From DATARR01 sp044868005 (GTDB taxonomy: Bacteria; Acidobacteriota; Thermoanaerobaculia; Multivoradales; UBA5704), in assembly GCA_044868005.1 (NCBI GenBank), contig JBIOVX010000230.1, forward strand, positions 1-64,000: DNA of 64,000 nt, read 5' to 3'. The notes below the pieces were generated by a model. It did no database searches, was not told where the DNA came from, and saw only the letters and a program-made list of their open reading frames with translations. This document shows positions 15,097 to 24,000 of this stretch, one piece after another (positions within the stretch are counted from its first letter, which is position 1; the number at the start of each line of letters is the position of its first letter). Made by a program: the position numbers and the translations under genes.

Positions 15097-16254
15097 CTAC
15101 TGACCGCGCGATAGTGGCACTTGGCTGGGTTCAACCGGCGCAAGGTGAGCGGAACCAACGGCCGTTGGAAGATCGACAGTGAAAACGCATCCCTTCCCGG
15201 GAAGATCGCGCACCCGAAGCTCGCCACCGTTCGCTTCGACGCCTTCGCGGGCGATGACCAACCCAAGTCCGAGTCCGCTCCGATTGAAGCCACGTTGGCG
15301 GAAGGGCTGAAAAAGCTCATTGACGAAGCCAGGAGGCAGGCCGCCGCACTCGTCCTCTACCTCGATCAGCACCCGACCTGACACTGTCGTTGTATCGGTC
15401 CTGAGCACGACCCGTCCTAGTGGTCGCGAGAACTTGAAGGCGTTCTGCAGCAAGTTCCCGAGGGCGGCGGCCAAAAGTTGCCGATTAATGTCGATCGCCA
15501 CGCCCCCGGCGACCTTTGTCACCGTAAGCTCTCGGCGTTGCGCACTCGCCTCGATTGTGGCGGCGAGTGCGACTTCCTCCATGAACTCGGCGAGTGCCAC
15601 CCGCTCGCGGCGGTTCGTTTCCGCTTCGAGTCTGACTTCGGCGAGCGAACCGTCGATCAGGTCGCGGAGGCCAAGGAGCGCGCGGCCGAGCATCATGCCG
15701 GTGTTGCTGCTGATCCCTATCGTGCCTGTCTTCAAGGCCTCGTAGGCCAGGAGGGCGTTGTTGAGGAGATTGCGGAGCTCGTGCGCGAAAATCCCGCGCC
15801 GCTCAGTGTCCAGACTGGCGACGGAGCGATCGCGTTGATGCGCAAACTCGGTGACAGCCTCCGCAATCACCTCGTCGAGGCACCGATTCAGGGTTCGGAA
15901 TTCGTCGGCCGTTATAGGCGCCTGCAATTCGTCGGCGAGTGCCGTGATCGCCTGGCAGACGTCACCATAACCCTGTACCACCTGGGCGATGCTGAACCCT
16001 GCGCCCAGAAGCTCACCGCCTTGCCGGCTAGCGCTTTCCCCCATCTCCGATGGCGCCCCAATCTTGGCCGCGGCATCGGGTCGTTCCACGGTGTCTTGCT
16101 CACGTCGCAGAACTGCCTCGAGCTGCCTCAGGAACAGAGGAACGCCATCCCTGAGCTCGGCCTCGGTCGGGCGCGGCGCGGTGCGCGCCAGTAGCCTGGC
16201 CCGCGATGCCGCGACAATTGACTCGTGATGGAGTGTCAGAAACTCATGAAGCAT
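15097..16254 (-). CDS. soluble sensor histidine kinase
   Basis: A 385-residue kinase without membrane segments. Start 16254 has GAGAGGAGG upstream; the longer open frame is spurious. The N-terminal 150 residues form an all-helical domain resembling RsbRD-type input modules (GAGFSIAQVVQGYGDVCQAI). HisKA: IFAHELRNLLNNALLAYEAL with the phospho-accepting His; catalytic domain: N box NLLQNAFKFSRP, G1 VEDECGGLPPG, G2 GLGLGLVIAREGV. All motifs are intact. No response regulator is adjacent, so it is an orphan kinase. A perfect 10-bp inverted repeat lies 50-75 bp upstream and may be its operator. Confidence 0.9.
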   Translation of the reverse strand: MLHEFLTLHHESIVAASRARLLARTAPRPTEAELRDGVPLFLRQLEAVLRREQDTVERPDAAAKIGAPSEMGESASRQGGELLGAGFSIAQVVQGYGDVCQAITALADELQAPITADEFRTLNRCLDEVIAEAVTEFAHQRDRSVASLDTERRGIFAHELRNLLNNALLAYEALKTGTIGISSNTGMMLGRALLGLRDLIDGSLAEVRLEAETNRRERVALAEFMEEVALAATIEASAQRRELTVTKVAGGVAIDINRQLLAAALGNLLQNAFKFSRPLGRVVLRTDTTTVSGRVLIEVEDECGGLPPGFVNELFQPFRQRGFNRSGLGLGLVIAREGVEANGGELRVRDLPGKGCVFTVDLPTAVGSAHLAPVEPSQVPLSRGQ

Positions 16255-16304
16255 CGGGCACCTCCTCTCGTGGCAAGGGGGCCGGGCACCTTGAGGCGGC
16301 GAGC

Positions 16305-16329
16305 CCTCAGAGTGTACTCCACTCTGAGG
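16305..16329. promoter_or_regulatory. perfect 10-bp inverted repeat upstream of histidine kinase
   Basis: CCTCAGAGTG-5-CACTCTGAGG with spacer TACTC, 51 bp before the kinase start. There is no adjoining T-run, so an operator is likelier than a terminator. The bound factor is unknown. Confidence 0.5.
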
Positions 16330-16485
16330 AAGAGGGCGGGCTCGCCCCCGCCACCTCACGCCCTCCCGTTCAGGGCCAGCCCGCCCTAACCCTAGACTAA
16401 ACCGGAAGCGGCAAGTCTGGCGGCGGCGGCTGGGGAGGGCCGGCGCTCGTGAGCGGCGGTTTCGCATCCCTCCACATCGCCCAAG

Positions 16486-16590
16486 AGCTTCCGCGCATCG
16501 CTCCACGCGCGTCCGCGCATCGCCTGGATGCCTCCGCGCAGCATCCGCCGCATATGCGCCGCATCGTCCGCAGGATGCGGCCCTCCGGTG
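16486..16590. repeat. second cluster of CGCATCGC / GCGCCGCAT units
   Basis: TCCGCGCATCGC occurs twice and CCGCATATGCGCCGCATC once. The latter is an exact match to the array at 13926-14085. The two clusters bracket the kinase gene and the AlpA region. Confidence 0.55.
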
Positions 16591-16597
16591 GAGTGAC

Positions 16598-16800
16598 TCA
16601 GACTTCGGCGAAGACGTATCCGTTCAACAGCCGCGTCGGCCGTTCGAGTAGCAGCGAAAGCGCCTTGGCAACGGTAGCCGGGTTCCTGCCCTTCGACGAG
16701 ATTTCCGTCCGCATGAATCCCGGATTGACCGCAATCGCTGCCACACCGGTCCCTCGTATCTCCGCTGCCAACACGGCGGTGATGACGCCCGCGACAGGCT
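16598..16800 (-). pseudogene. C-terminal fragment of a short-chain dehydrogenase
   Basis: A minus-strand frame ending at TGA 16598 encodes VAAIAVNPGFMRTEISSKG and then PATVAKALSLLLERP and LLNGYVFAEV. VNPGFVRTEM is the stretch after the catalytic YxxxK in SDR oxidoreductases, and the rest is their C-terminal helix and last strand. The Rossmann half and catalytic Tyr are absent. At its upstream end the frame joins sequence matching the AlpA-like gene (shared CGACAGGCTCGTGAT at 16792 and 14221), so it is a chimeric scar. Confidence 0.6.
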
Positions 16801-17016
16801 CGTGATGGCTTCCTCCGTGGACCGCGGCGCCTCCCTACCGGCTCTGCAATCAAGGCTCGGGCCGTACCAGGAGCGAAGGCCGCTGCTTCCAGAGGTGGAC
16901 CCAGGATTTGCGGGGAGACCGCCAGGGCAAGCTCTACGCCCAGGTCGCACCCGCCTTTCGCGCCCGCCGTCTTCATGAGTACGGGACACCGGAGCCGTGA
17001 AATGCTTCTTGCTCTC
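16801..17016. other. 216-bp unexplained interval
   Basis: It begins with the AlpA-like junction (16792-16812). Beyond that, frames on both strands remain open but show no recognisable motif or ribosome site; the minus frame reads EAITSLSR at its end, as in the AlpA-like protein. Probably degenerate coding DNA. Confidence 0.4.
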
Positions 17017-18333
17017 CTAAACCCCGGGCGCGGCGACGCTCTCCGTCTCTCGGACCGCGAGCACTTTGTCGACTCGGCGCCCATCCATGTCGATCACCTC
17101 AAAGCGCCAGCCGCGCCACTCGAAATGGTCACCTGTCTCAGGCACGCGCCCCATCCTCCACATGACGATCCCGCCCACCGTCCGGAACTCTTCCAGCTCG
17201 TCGCCATCGGCAGCGGTCAGCCCCAGAACCTCGGTTAGATCGGAACCCGCAAGCATTCCATCCAGCAGCCATGAGCCGTCATCCCGCTGCACGGACATCG
17301 GCCCTTCCTGGGCCGTTGTGGGCAGTTCGCCGACGATGGCCCGCATCACGTCATGCAGAGTCACCAATCCTTCGATGCCGCCGTACTCATCGAATACCAA
17401 GGCCAGATGGCTGCCGGCTTCACGCAACCGATTGAGCGCCCGCAGCGCCGACATACCCTCTGGCAAGTAGAGCGGCTCCTTCAGAACCGAGCGAAGATCC
17501 GGCCTCTCGCCGGCCATGACCTTGCCCCACAGGTCCTTGACAGAAATTATCCCTAGAACCCGATCGGGCACTCCTTCAAAGACCGGAAAGTAGAAGTGTT
17601 CGCTCTCGCCGATCTTGGACCAGTTCACTTCCGGAGAAGCATCCACCTCCAGAGACACCATCGACCAGCGCGGTGTGACGAGCTCGCCAAGCCGCCGCTC
17701 TCCGAGCCGAAGCACGCGGGCTACGATCTCCTGCTCTCCCTCCTCAAACACCCCTGCCCGGGTCCCCTGTTTCAAAAGATGCTTCAGCTCCTCCTCCGTT
17801 ACGGGTAGGTCGTCGGATGGACGAGCACCCAGGAACCGCAGCACGAGCCGTGTGGAACCATCCAGCACGTAAACGGCCGGAGCTGTCACTCGTGAAAGGA
17901 TCTTCAGGGGACGCGCCAGCATCGCCGCGATCCGCTCCGGCGCATTCAGGGCCAGTTGCTTGGGAACCAGCTCCCCGAAAACCAGGGAAAGATATGTGAT
18001 GCCAATAACCACGATGCCGATGCCGATTGCCTCGCTGTAGGGCGCTAGGATACGCGCTCGTGCAATCCGTGCTGCGAGTTCCTCCGCCAGCGTTGCGCCG
18101 CCGAACGCGCCGGCCAGGATGCCGACCAGGGTGATACCGATCTGGACCATCGAGAGAAAGCGGCCGGGAGAGCCCGCTAACTCCAGTGCCACCCGAGCAT
18201 TGCGATCTCCCGCGTCCGCGCGTTGCCGGAGCCGAACCTTGCGGGCCGAAACCAACGCAATCTCAGACATGGCGAGCACGCCGTTCAGAAGGACCAACAG
18301 CACGATGAGAAGAACCTCGGTAGCGACCACCAT
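17017..18333 (-). CDS. CNNM/HlyC-CorC family membrane protein with CBS pair
   Basis: A 438-residue protein with the CNNM (DUF21) transmembrane domain (about 1-190; GVLAMSEIALVSARKVRLRQ and VFGELVPKQLALNAPERIA are typical), tandem CBS domains (about 205-340; SHLALVFDEYGGIEGLVTLHD) and the C-terminal CorC/HlyC transporter-associated domain (about 350-430; EEFRTVGGIVMWRMGRVPETGD). The family includes magnesium/cobalt efflux or resistance proteins (CorC, MpfA); the CBS pair likely binds ATP-Mg. It lies alone on the minus strand. The start at 18333 gives the expected first hydrophobic helix. Confidence 0.92.
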   Translation of the reverse strand: MVVATEVLLIVLLVLLNGVLAMSEIALVSARKVRLRQRADAGDRNARVALELAGSPGRFLSMVQIGITLVGILAGAFGGATLAEELAARIARARILAPYSEAIGIGIVVIGITYLSLVFGELVPKQLALNAPERIAAMLARPLKILSRVTAPAVYVLDGSTRLVLRFLGARPSDDLPVTEEELKHLLKQGTRAGVFEEGEQEIVARVLRLGERRLGELVTPRWSMVSLEVDASPEVNWSKIGESEHFYFPVFEGVPDRVLGIISVKDLWGKVMAGERPDLRSVLKEPLYLPEGMSALRALNRLREAGSHLALVFDEYGGIEGLVTLHDVMRAIVGELPTTAQEGPMSVQRDDGSWLLDGMLAGSDLTEVLGLTAADGDELEEFRTVGGIVMWRMGRVPETGDHFEWRGWRFEVIDMDGRRVDKVLAVRETESVAAPGV

Positions 18334-18619
18334 CCCAGCCGCCTCCTACTTCGGCGCCGCCCATTCTAATCGGCGTCGGTGACGGACCCGCCCGCTACGC
18401 GACTGACCGGTCGCCAGCGTGAGCAGTCGCACCGTCTCTCCCGCACTAGAGAGCGCGCCATTGAGCGCAAGTCAGCGCTAGTGGAGCGCTGGAACGTAGG
18501 GAGCGACCCGGCAGGGAGCGTTGGGAGCGTGGTCGCCCTCGTTCGAGCGCGAACTACAGGGAAACCGGACTGGCGATGTTTACGGTGGATTGCGCTTGCC
18601 CGACCGTCTCATTATCCTT
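18334..18619. other. upstream region of the CNNM gene, GAGCG-rich
   Basis: No gene is visible. GAGCG recurs about nine times, and a 7-bp inverted repeat CAGCGCT-5-AGCGCTG spans 18473-18491. This may hold the promoter region of the CNNM gene, but no clear -35/-10 pair can be named. Confidence 0.4.
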
Positions 18620-18629
18620 TACCTCCGAT

Positions 18630-18720
18630 CCCGCCGAGCCAGAGTGATCTTCAACGCCGGCGGCGTGAGGAGCGTCGTCGTAACCACCATCACCTCGCGG
18701 CCGCTGCCTCAGCGGGTCAT
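18630..18720 (-). pseudogene. duplicated tail of the Kef-type antiporter gene
   Basis: About 57 bp (18638-18694) match the 3' end of the antiporter gene (20106-20165) at about 80% identity, including GTGATCTT and GGCGGCGTGAGGA. In frame it encodes EVMVVTTTLLTPPALKITLA, against MVIVTTFLTPPVLKITLA in the intact gene. Everything upstream of this tail is missing. The P450 gene lies exactly between the fragment and the intact antiporter. Confidence 0.7.
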
Positions 18721-18732
18721 ATCGGGGGCATT

Positions 18733-19998
18733 CTAGAACTTCTGTCGTCTCTGGACCCGAGAGTCATGGTCGCGACTGAACGCCACCGGCAACGCCTTCA
18801 CCCCCCGCAAGACAAGCCCGCCTCGCCACTGCAACGCCTCCGGGGACACGGCCAGCCGCAAGCCAGGAAATCGGCGGACGAGCGTGCCGATCGCGATCTG
18901 CCCCTCCAGCCGGGCGAGCGGCGCGCCCAGGCAGTAGTGAACCCCGAGTCCGAAGGCCAGATGCTTGTTCGGCTCGCGCGTGATGTCGAGCGAATACGGG
19001 CTTTCAAAGAGCTGCTCATCACGGTTGGCGGATGCGAGCACGGCAAAGACAAGCGCTCCTCGCTGGATGGTGACAGCGCCAATCCTGACATCCTCGCGTG
19101 CGTAACGCTCGGTGGCGGTTTCGAGGGGGCCATCGAAGCGGAGAAGCTCCTCAACCGCCGGCCTGATGAGCGCAGGATCTTGCCGTAGCCTCTCGATCTG
19201 ATCAGGGTGCTGAAGCAACGCCAGCACGCCGTTGCCAATCAGGTTGACCGTGGTTTCATGACCCGCTACCAGGAGAAGGAAGATCATGGCCAAGATCTCG
19301 TCCTCGCTCAACTGCTCGCCGGCCTCTTCAGTCTGCACCAGAGCGCTGACCAGGTCGTCGCGCGGCTCGAGACGCCGGCTTCTCACCAGCCTGCGGATGT
19401 AGCGCATGAAGGCCAGGACGTTCGGAATGGCCTTCAACATACCCCAGCCGGAAGAGTTGCTCGATACGATGGCGCTCGACCAGCGGTGGAACCGGTGGCG
19501 GTCCTCCACCGGTATGCCCAGCATCTCCGCAATAATCGTTGTCGGCACCGGCAGCGCGTAGTCACGGATCAGATCCATTCGTCCGCGGCGCTCGGCAGCG
19601 TCCAGCAGGCCGTCGGTGAGCGCCTGGATGCGCTCGCGCATCCGATCGACCAGCCGTGGGGTGAAGGCCTTGTGGACGAGGGCGCGGAGCCTCGTGTGGT
19701 CCGGCACATCGAGGTCGAGCATGTTGCGCGTCAGGGGGAGGAACATCGCGGGAACCCAGGGCTGCTTGGCGGCCTGTTCCGGCGTCAGCGCGTTTCGCCT
19801 GTTTTTGACGAAGCGCTCGTCCTTCAGGGCCGCCGCTACGTCATTGTAACGGGTGATGAGCCAGGCCGTTTGCTTGTCGGGGAGGACCACGCGGTGGACG
19901 GGTGACTCGGCGCGCAGGCGGGTGTAGAACGGATATGGATTTGCCTTGAATTCCGGACTCGCGATGTTGACGGCAGAACCCTGGGGCAGCGGTTTCAT
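18733..19998 (-). CDS. cytochrome P450 (bacterial class I type, CYP107-like)
   Basis: A soluble 421-residue monooxygenase. I-helix AGHETT (245-250) with the acid-alcohol pair, K-helix ExxR in EELLR (284-287), heme-binding loop FGLGVHYCLGAPLARLEG with the axial Cys C356. The C-helix HTRLRALVHKAFTP is also typical. The overall pattern is that of actinobacterial-type CYP107/CYP105 enzymes, which hydroxylate macrolides, terpenes or fatty acids. No ferredoxin or ferredoxin reductase is adjacent, so electrons must come from elsewhere. It is bracketed by an intact antiporter gene and a fragment of that gene, which suggests arrival by recombination. Substrate unknown. Confidence 0.93.
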   Translation of the reverse strand: MKPLPQGSAVNIASPEFKANPYPFYTRLRAESPVHRVVLPDKQTAWLITRYNDVAAALKDERFVKNRRNALTPEQAAKQPWVPAMFLPLTRNMLDLDVPDHTRLRALVHKAFTPRLVDRMRERIQALTDGLLDAAERRGRMDLIRDYALPVPTTIIAEMLGIPVEDRHRFHRWSSAIVSSNSSGWGMLKAIPNVLAFMRYIRRLVRSRRLEPRDDLVSALVQTEEAGEQLSEDEILAMIFLLLVAGHETTVNLIGNGVLALLQHPDQIERLRQDPALIRPAVEELLRFDGPLETATERYAREDVRIGAVTIQRGALVFAVLASANRDEQLFESPYSLDITREPNKHLAFGLGVHYCLGAPLARLEGQIAIGTLVRRFPGLRLAVSPEALQWRGGLVLRGVKALPVAFSRDHDSRVQRRQKF

Positions 19999-20048
19999 GG
20001 GGGTCAGGCGAGCTTAGCAGCAGATGGCGCGCCTCCGCCGAGGTCTTT

Positions 20049-21398
20049 TCAGTCGGAGGCCGCCGGCTGTTTCCTGGCCGGCGTCCTCGGCCCCCGGGAC
20101 GACCGCGCCAAAGTGATCTTGAGCACCGGCGGCGTGAGGAATGTCGTTACGATCACCATCACAACCACCGCCGCGAAGATCGGCGGCGAGATCACCCGCT
20201 CGCCGTGGAGCAGGAGTTGCGTGCCGATGCCGGCGAATATCAAGCCCACTTCGCCCCGGGGCACCATGCCGACGGCCACGGAAAGACGGTCGAGCCTCCG
20301 CTCCAGCACGCCGCCGGCGCAGATCATCTTACCCAGAATGGCGACGAGAGATAGCAACGCCGCGAAGCCCAGCACTTCCGCGCGGCGGAAGCTCGCGAGG
20401 TCCACCCTCACCCCCATGAGCACGAAGAAGATCGGAACCAGGAAACCCGCGATCGGATGGATCAGCTCTTCAATCGAATGCTTGGTCCGCTCGCCCAGAT
20501 CCCGGAATCCCACGCCGTCAAGAATTAGGCCGGCGGCAAAAGCCCCGACGATCGTCGCGAGACCGATGCGGTCCGCCAGATAGGCTAGGAGAAAACACGC
20601 AGCAAGCGAGAGGGCGAGCAGCATTCCCTGGATCCGGAAAACGCCTGCCTGCCGGAAGACCTTTCGGGAGAGCCAACCGCCGACTAGAATCGCGCCGACC
20701 AGAAACGCCAGTGCCTTGCCAATGATCGCCAGCGTGGTTGGAAAGGCGAGGCTGCCGCCTGTGTTCGCAGCGCTGATGGTGCCCACCACCACCGAGAGGA
20801 TGACCAGGCCGAGGATGTCGTCGATGATAGCCGCGCCGAGAATGATCTTCGACTCTGGGGCTGCGAGCTTGCCAAGATCCTTCAGCACACGCGCCGTGAT
20901 TCCGACGCTGGTGGCGCAAAGGGTGGCGCCGATGAACACGTGGACGAGCACGTTCTCCTCTGGCAGCATCCAGGCTGAGATTCCCCAGCCGAGGAAGAAT
21001 GGAGCAACAACACCGAGCACCGCCACCAGCAGGCTCGACCAACCCACCGACAGCATCTCCTGCACATTCGATTCAAGACCAACCTGGAACAGCAGTAGGA
21101 CCACTCCCAACTGAGCGAGGACCTCGAGGCCCACCGAGGCATGCAGGAATTCCAGTCCCCCGAAGCCGAGAAGCGCCAGATTGCCGAGCGCCATGCCGAA
21201 GATCAGCTCACCCAATACTGCCGGCTGCTTCAAGCGTTCGAAGAGCTCACCGCCGAGCTTGGCCGCCGCCAAGATGATCACCAGCCCGAGGAGAACCGGC
21301 ACTACCGGTCCGCCATGGCTGGCAGCGTCAGATCCGGCCGGGGCTGCCGTTGCGTTCGCGAGCGCTGGCACCAGGCCGAGTACGATCATGGCGAACAT
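20049..21398 (-). CDS. Kef-type / CPA2 family cation:proton antiporter
   Basis: A 449-residue protein with about 12-13 membrane segments and a probable leader or first helix at the N terminus. CPA2 marks: PAVLGELIFGMALGNLALLG, GATLCATSVGITARVLKDLG and GAAIIDDILGLVILS (the DD pair of the ion site, a Thr/Asp pattern of electrogenic antiporters), and VPRGEVGLIFAGIG. There is no RCK/TrkA-N domain at the C terminus, so it is the short Na+/H+ or K+/H+ form. The small gene at 21404-21583 ends 5 bp upstream and probably shares the transcript. A fragment of this gene's 3' end is duplicated at 18630-18720. Confidence 0.9.
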   Translation of the reverse strand: MFAMIVLGLVPALANATAAPAGSDAASHGGPVVPVLLGLVIILAAAKLGGELFERLKQPAVLGELIFGMALGNLALLGFGGLEFLHASVGLEVLAQLGVVLLLFQVGLESNVQEMLSVGWSSLLVAVLGVVAPFFLGWGISAWMLPEENVLVHVFIGATLCATSVGITARVLKDLGKLAAPESKIILGAAIIDDILGLVILSVVVGTISAANTGGSLAFPTTLAIIGKALAFLVGAILVGGWLSRKVFRQAGVFRIQGMLLALSLAACFLLAYLADRIGLATIVGAFAAGLILDGVGFRDLGERTKHSIEELIHPIAGFLVPIFFVLMGVRVDLASFRRAEVLGFAALLSLVAILGKMICAGGVLERRLDRLSVAVGMVPRGEVGLIFAGIGTQLLLHGERVISPPIFAAVVVMVIVTTFLTPPVLKITLARSSRGPRTPARKQPAASD

Positions 21399-21403
21399 GA
21401 TAC

Positions 21404-21583
21404 CTAGCCGAGGCCGTGTTCCGATGGCACATCCTGCAGAAGCTGGGATCTCTCCCTGCGGATCTCCTCCTCGAGGCCTTCCAGCTTGCGCGACCGCTCG
21501 GGGGAATCCTCTTCCTCAAGGGTTTTGGTAACTTCCTTCACCAGCTCTGCCAACCTTTCCAAGCCTGAATCGCCTCGGGTCAT
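21404..21583 (-). CDS. small acidic coiled-coil protein upstream of antiporter
   Basis: A 59-residue frame starting at ATG 21583 with GAGGGAG upstream and ending 5 bp before the antiporter start. Almost entirely charged helix: ERLAELVKEVTKTLEEE, then ERSRKLEGLEEEIRRERSQLL. No signal peptide. Its tight spacing suggests co-expression with the antiporter and perhaps a regulatory or chaperone role; that is inference. No family recognised. Confidence 0.55.
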   Translation of the reverse strand: MTRGDSGLERLAELVKEVTKTLEEEDSPERSRKLEGLEEEIRRERSQLLQDVPSEHGLG

Positions 21584-21658
21584 GGGTTTTCTCCCTCTCG
21601 GGATGGCATGCTGCGACGAACGCCGAGGCCGCTATCGGCGGCGCAGCAGGAGGCATCT

Positions 21659-22297
21659 TCAGACCAGCCCCTTGTTGCGGGCATGAAAGGCCAGCTCGCC
21701 TCGACCATCGACCCCGAGCTTCTCGTAAATGTTGTGGAGATGGATCTTGACCGTGCCTTCGCTGATCTGTAATTGCTCGGCGATATTGCGGTTGCGCAAG
21801 CCGCGGGCGACCATGCTGACGATCTCCAACTCGCGCGGAGTCAACGACGGTTCGGCTGCGCGGCCTTCCTGCTCGCGCCGCAGCAGCTTCTCAAGCGCCC
21901 GGTTGGCGGAGCCTTTATCTACCCAGCGGCCCCCGGCGTAGACCTCGCGCACCGCATCTACGAGCAGCCGGGGCGCCGTCTCCTTGAGCACGATGCCGCC
22001 GACTCCGAGCTGCAGGGCTTCGAGAAGCTGGGCCTCTTCGAGGTCGGCGGTGAGCAGGACTACCTGCGTCGGCAGTCCTTCCGTCTGCAGGTTCCGCAGC
22101 ACCTGCAGGCCGTCGCACCGGGGCATTCGGATGTCGAGGATGAGGATGTCGGGCCGATAGAGACGCAGGGCTTTGAGCGTCTCTTCGCCATCCCGGCAGC
22201 GGGCTACCACCGAGAAGTCCCGCGACAGCCGGAAGAGCTGCTCCAGCCCGTCGAGCACGATCGGGTGATCGTCCGCGAGGACGAGCCGGATAGGCAT
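21659..22297 (-). CDS. NarL/FixJ-family response regulator
   Basis: A 212-residue two-component regulator. Receiver: LADDHPIV (acidic pair), DILILDIRMPRCDG (phospho-accepting Asp, about residue 54), IVLKETAP (Lys). LuxR HTH at about 148-205: LTPRELEIVSMVARGLRNRN, EGTVKIHLHNIYEKLGV. All switch residues are intact. The ATG overlaps the TGA of the kinase gene by one base (TGATG), so the two are translationally coupled and form a cognate pair. Targets unknown; envelope or ion homeostasis is possible given the neighbouring antiporter. Confidence 0.93.
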   Translation of the reverse strand: MPIRLVLADDHPIVLDGLEQLFRLSRDFSVVARCRDGEETLKALRLYRPDILILDIRMPRCDGLQVLRNLQTEGLPTQVVLLTADLEEAQLLEALQLGVGGIVLKETAPRLLVDAVREVYAGGRWVDKGSANRALEKLLRREQEGRAAEPSLTPRELEIVSMVARGLRNRNIAEQLQISEGTVKIHLHNIYEKLGVDGRGELAFHARNKGLV

Positions 22298-24000
22298 CAA
22301 AGCCCGGCCCCGGCACAAGGAATGGCGATGTCGAGCCGCGCGCCGGAGGGGCTCGAATCGATAGCCAGGGTCCCCTGCAGCGAAGTGATCCGCTCCAGCA
22401 GCGTCCGTGGCCCGAGGTGGCCGCGGAGCAGGTCGGCGTGCGAGTAGCGGCCTTCGAAGGGAAAGCCCCGGCCGTTGTCCGCGACGGTAATCGAAAGCGA
22501 ATCGCCGTCGCTGCGTGTGATCTTCACCCTCACGGCCGAGGCTTCGCCGTGCCGTACGGCGTTGACCAGCGCCTCGCGCACGACGTGGTAGACCTCGCGC
22601 GCGAGCGGCTCGGAGATTGGTCCATCGAGCCCCTGCATCCGCAGCTCCGCCCGCAGGCCCCACTCCAATTCGGTCCTGCGCACCAGCTCGGCGACGCTGC
22701 CGGCGAGGCTCGACGCCTCTCCCGACCGGATGAGCGGCGGCGGCTTCAGTTCCTTGATGAAGAAGCGCAGATCGCGTTGCTCGCGAGCGATCAGTTCCTG
22801 AAGCGTCTCCACCGAGGCTTGCGCCGCCCGCGGATTCTCTTCGAGCAGCCCGCGGATGGCGGCCAGCCGCAGGCCGATGCCGGTCAGCGACTGCAGCACG
22901 CCGTCATGGAGATCGCGCGCCATTCGGATCCGCTCCTCGGTCGCCACGGTCTCCTGTAGGCGCTGGTTGAGGTAGAAGCTGTCGAGCCGGGTCGCCAGGA
23001 TCCCCGAAACAATTTCGCCCAGTACCAGGTCGTCAGAGGTCATGGATTCCTTCTCGGCAAAGAACACCCGCCCTTCCAGTGACTCCGCCGCGATGGGCAC
23101 CGACAGGACGGCATGAATGCCGAAGCGGCGTCGCAGGGCCGGATCGAGCGGAGCGCCCCGCCAGCGTGCGAGTCCAGAGGCCGTCTTGAAGAGCACGGTG
23201 CAGTTCGGGTCGGCGGCGTCGGGAGACAGGAAACTGGATTCTATGAGAGGCTCGGCCACCAAGCCACCAGAATCCTCTGGAGGGGTACGGCTCCAGGTCA
23301 TATTGCCTCCCGCCCAGGAGGCGAAGAAGACAAAGGGCTCCTCCCGTTCGACCCATGCCAGCAGTACCCGAGGAGCGGCGAGCGCCCGGGCCGCGTGCTC
23401 CAGCAGGGCGCGCACCAGGGGCTCGATCTTCTGCGGTTCCGTCGGGGGCCAGGCAGCCACCCAGGCTAAGTCCCGTCGCGTCTGCTCCTCGTGCGCGCCG
23501 AGGTAGCCCAGGAGGACGGCCGTCACCGCCAGATAAACGCCGCGGACGATCAGGGAATAGCTCTGAAACGATGGATCGGCAACGATTACCGTGAAGTAAA
23601 GCCCCACCCCCAAATAGACCGCCAGCGACACCACCGCTGTCCACAGTGTTCCCCGCCACTGCCAGCGCAACGTGGCGCAGACGAGGGAGAACACGAAATA
23701 GGCGGTGAAGGGGCTCGCCGGGCCGGCGGTGAAATAGATGAACAGCGAGAAAAAGGCGAGGTCGAAACTGTGCGTGATCAGCCGCTGGCGGTTCGACGGC
23801 GCATCGGAGCGCCAGACGAGCGCCGCGATGATGACCGCATAGACGACGTAGGAGACCAGCAGCGAGTAGGCGATGTGAGCGTACTTCGCGGGCTCTGTGG
23901 GATCGAACCAGACGGCGAACAGCGAGCAGGCAGCGAGGATCACCCGACCGCCAGCGATCAGGCGTTCGGCGCGGCTTTGCGGAGAGTACAACGGTTCCAT
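22297..24000 (-). CDS. NarX/DesK-type membrane sensor histidine kinase
   Basis: A 567-residue kinase. ATG 24000 is preferred over an upstream in-frame TTG. About six membrane segments fill residues 20-170 (an MASE-like integral sensor), a GAF-like domain spans about 190-345, then HisKA_3 (RIRMARDLHDGVLQSLTGI, phospho-accepting His) and the HATPase domain (VREALVNAVRHGEAS, VADNGRGF). The order TM sensor-GAF-HisKA_3-HATPase is the usual partner of NarL-type regulators, and that regulator gene follows with a 1-base overlap. The signal is unknown. Confidence 0.9.
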   Translation of the reverse strand: MEPLYSPQSRAERLIAGGRVILAACSLFAVWFDPTEPAKYAHIAYSLLVSYVVYAVIIAALVWRSDAPSNRQRLITHSFDLAFFSLFIYFTAGPASPFTAYFVFSLVCATLRWQWRGTLWTAVVSLAVYLGVGLYFTVIVADPSFQSYSLIVRGVYLAVTAVLLGYLGAHEEQTRRDLAWVAAWPPTEPQKIEPLVRALLEHAARALAAPRVLLAWVEREEPFVFFASWAGGNMTWSRTPPEDSGGLVAEPLIESSFLSPDAADPNCTVLFKTASGLARWRGAPLDPALRRRFGIHAVLSVPIAAESLEGRVFFAEKESMTSDDLVLGEIVSGILATRLDSFYLNQRLQETVATEERIRMARDLHDGVLQSLTGIGLRLAAIRGLLEENPRAAQASVETLQELIAREQRDLRFFIKELKPPPLIRSGEASSLAGSVAELVRRTELEWGLRAELRMQGLDGPISEPLAREVYHVVREALVNAVRHGEASAVRVKITRSDGDSLSITVADNGRGFPFEGRYSHADLLRGHLGPRTLLERITSLQGTLAIDSSPSGARLDIAIPCAGAGL

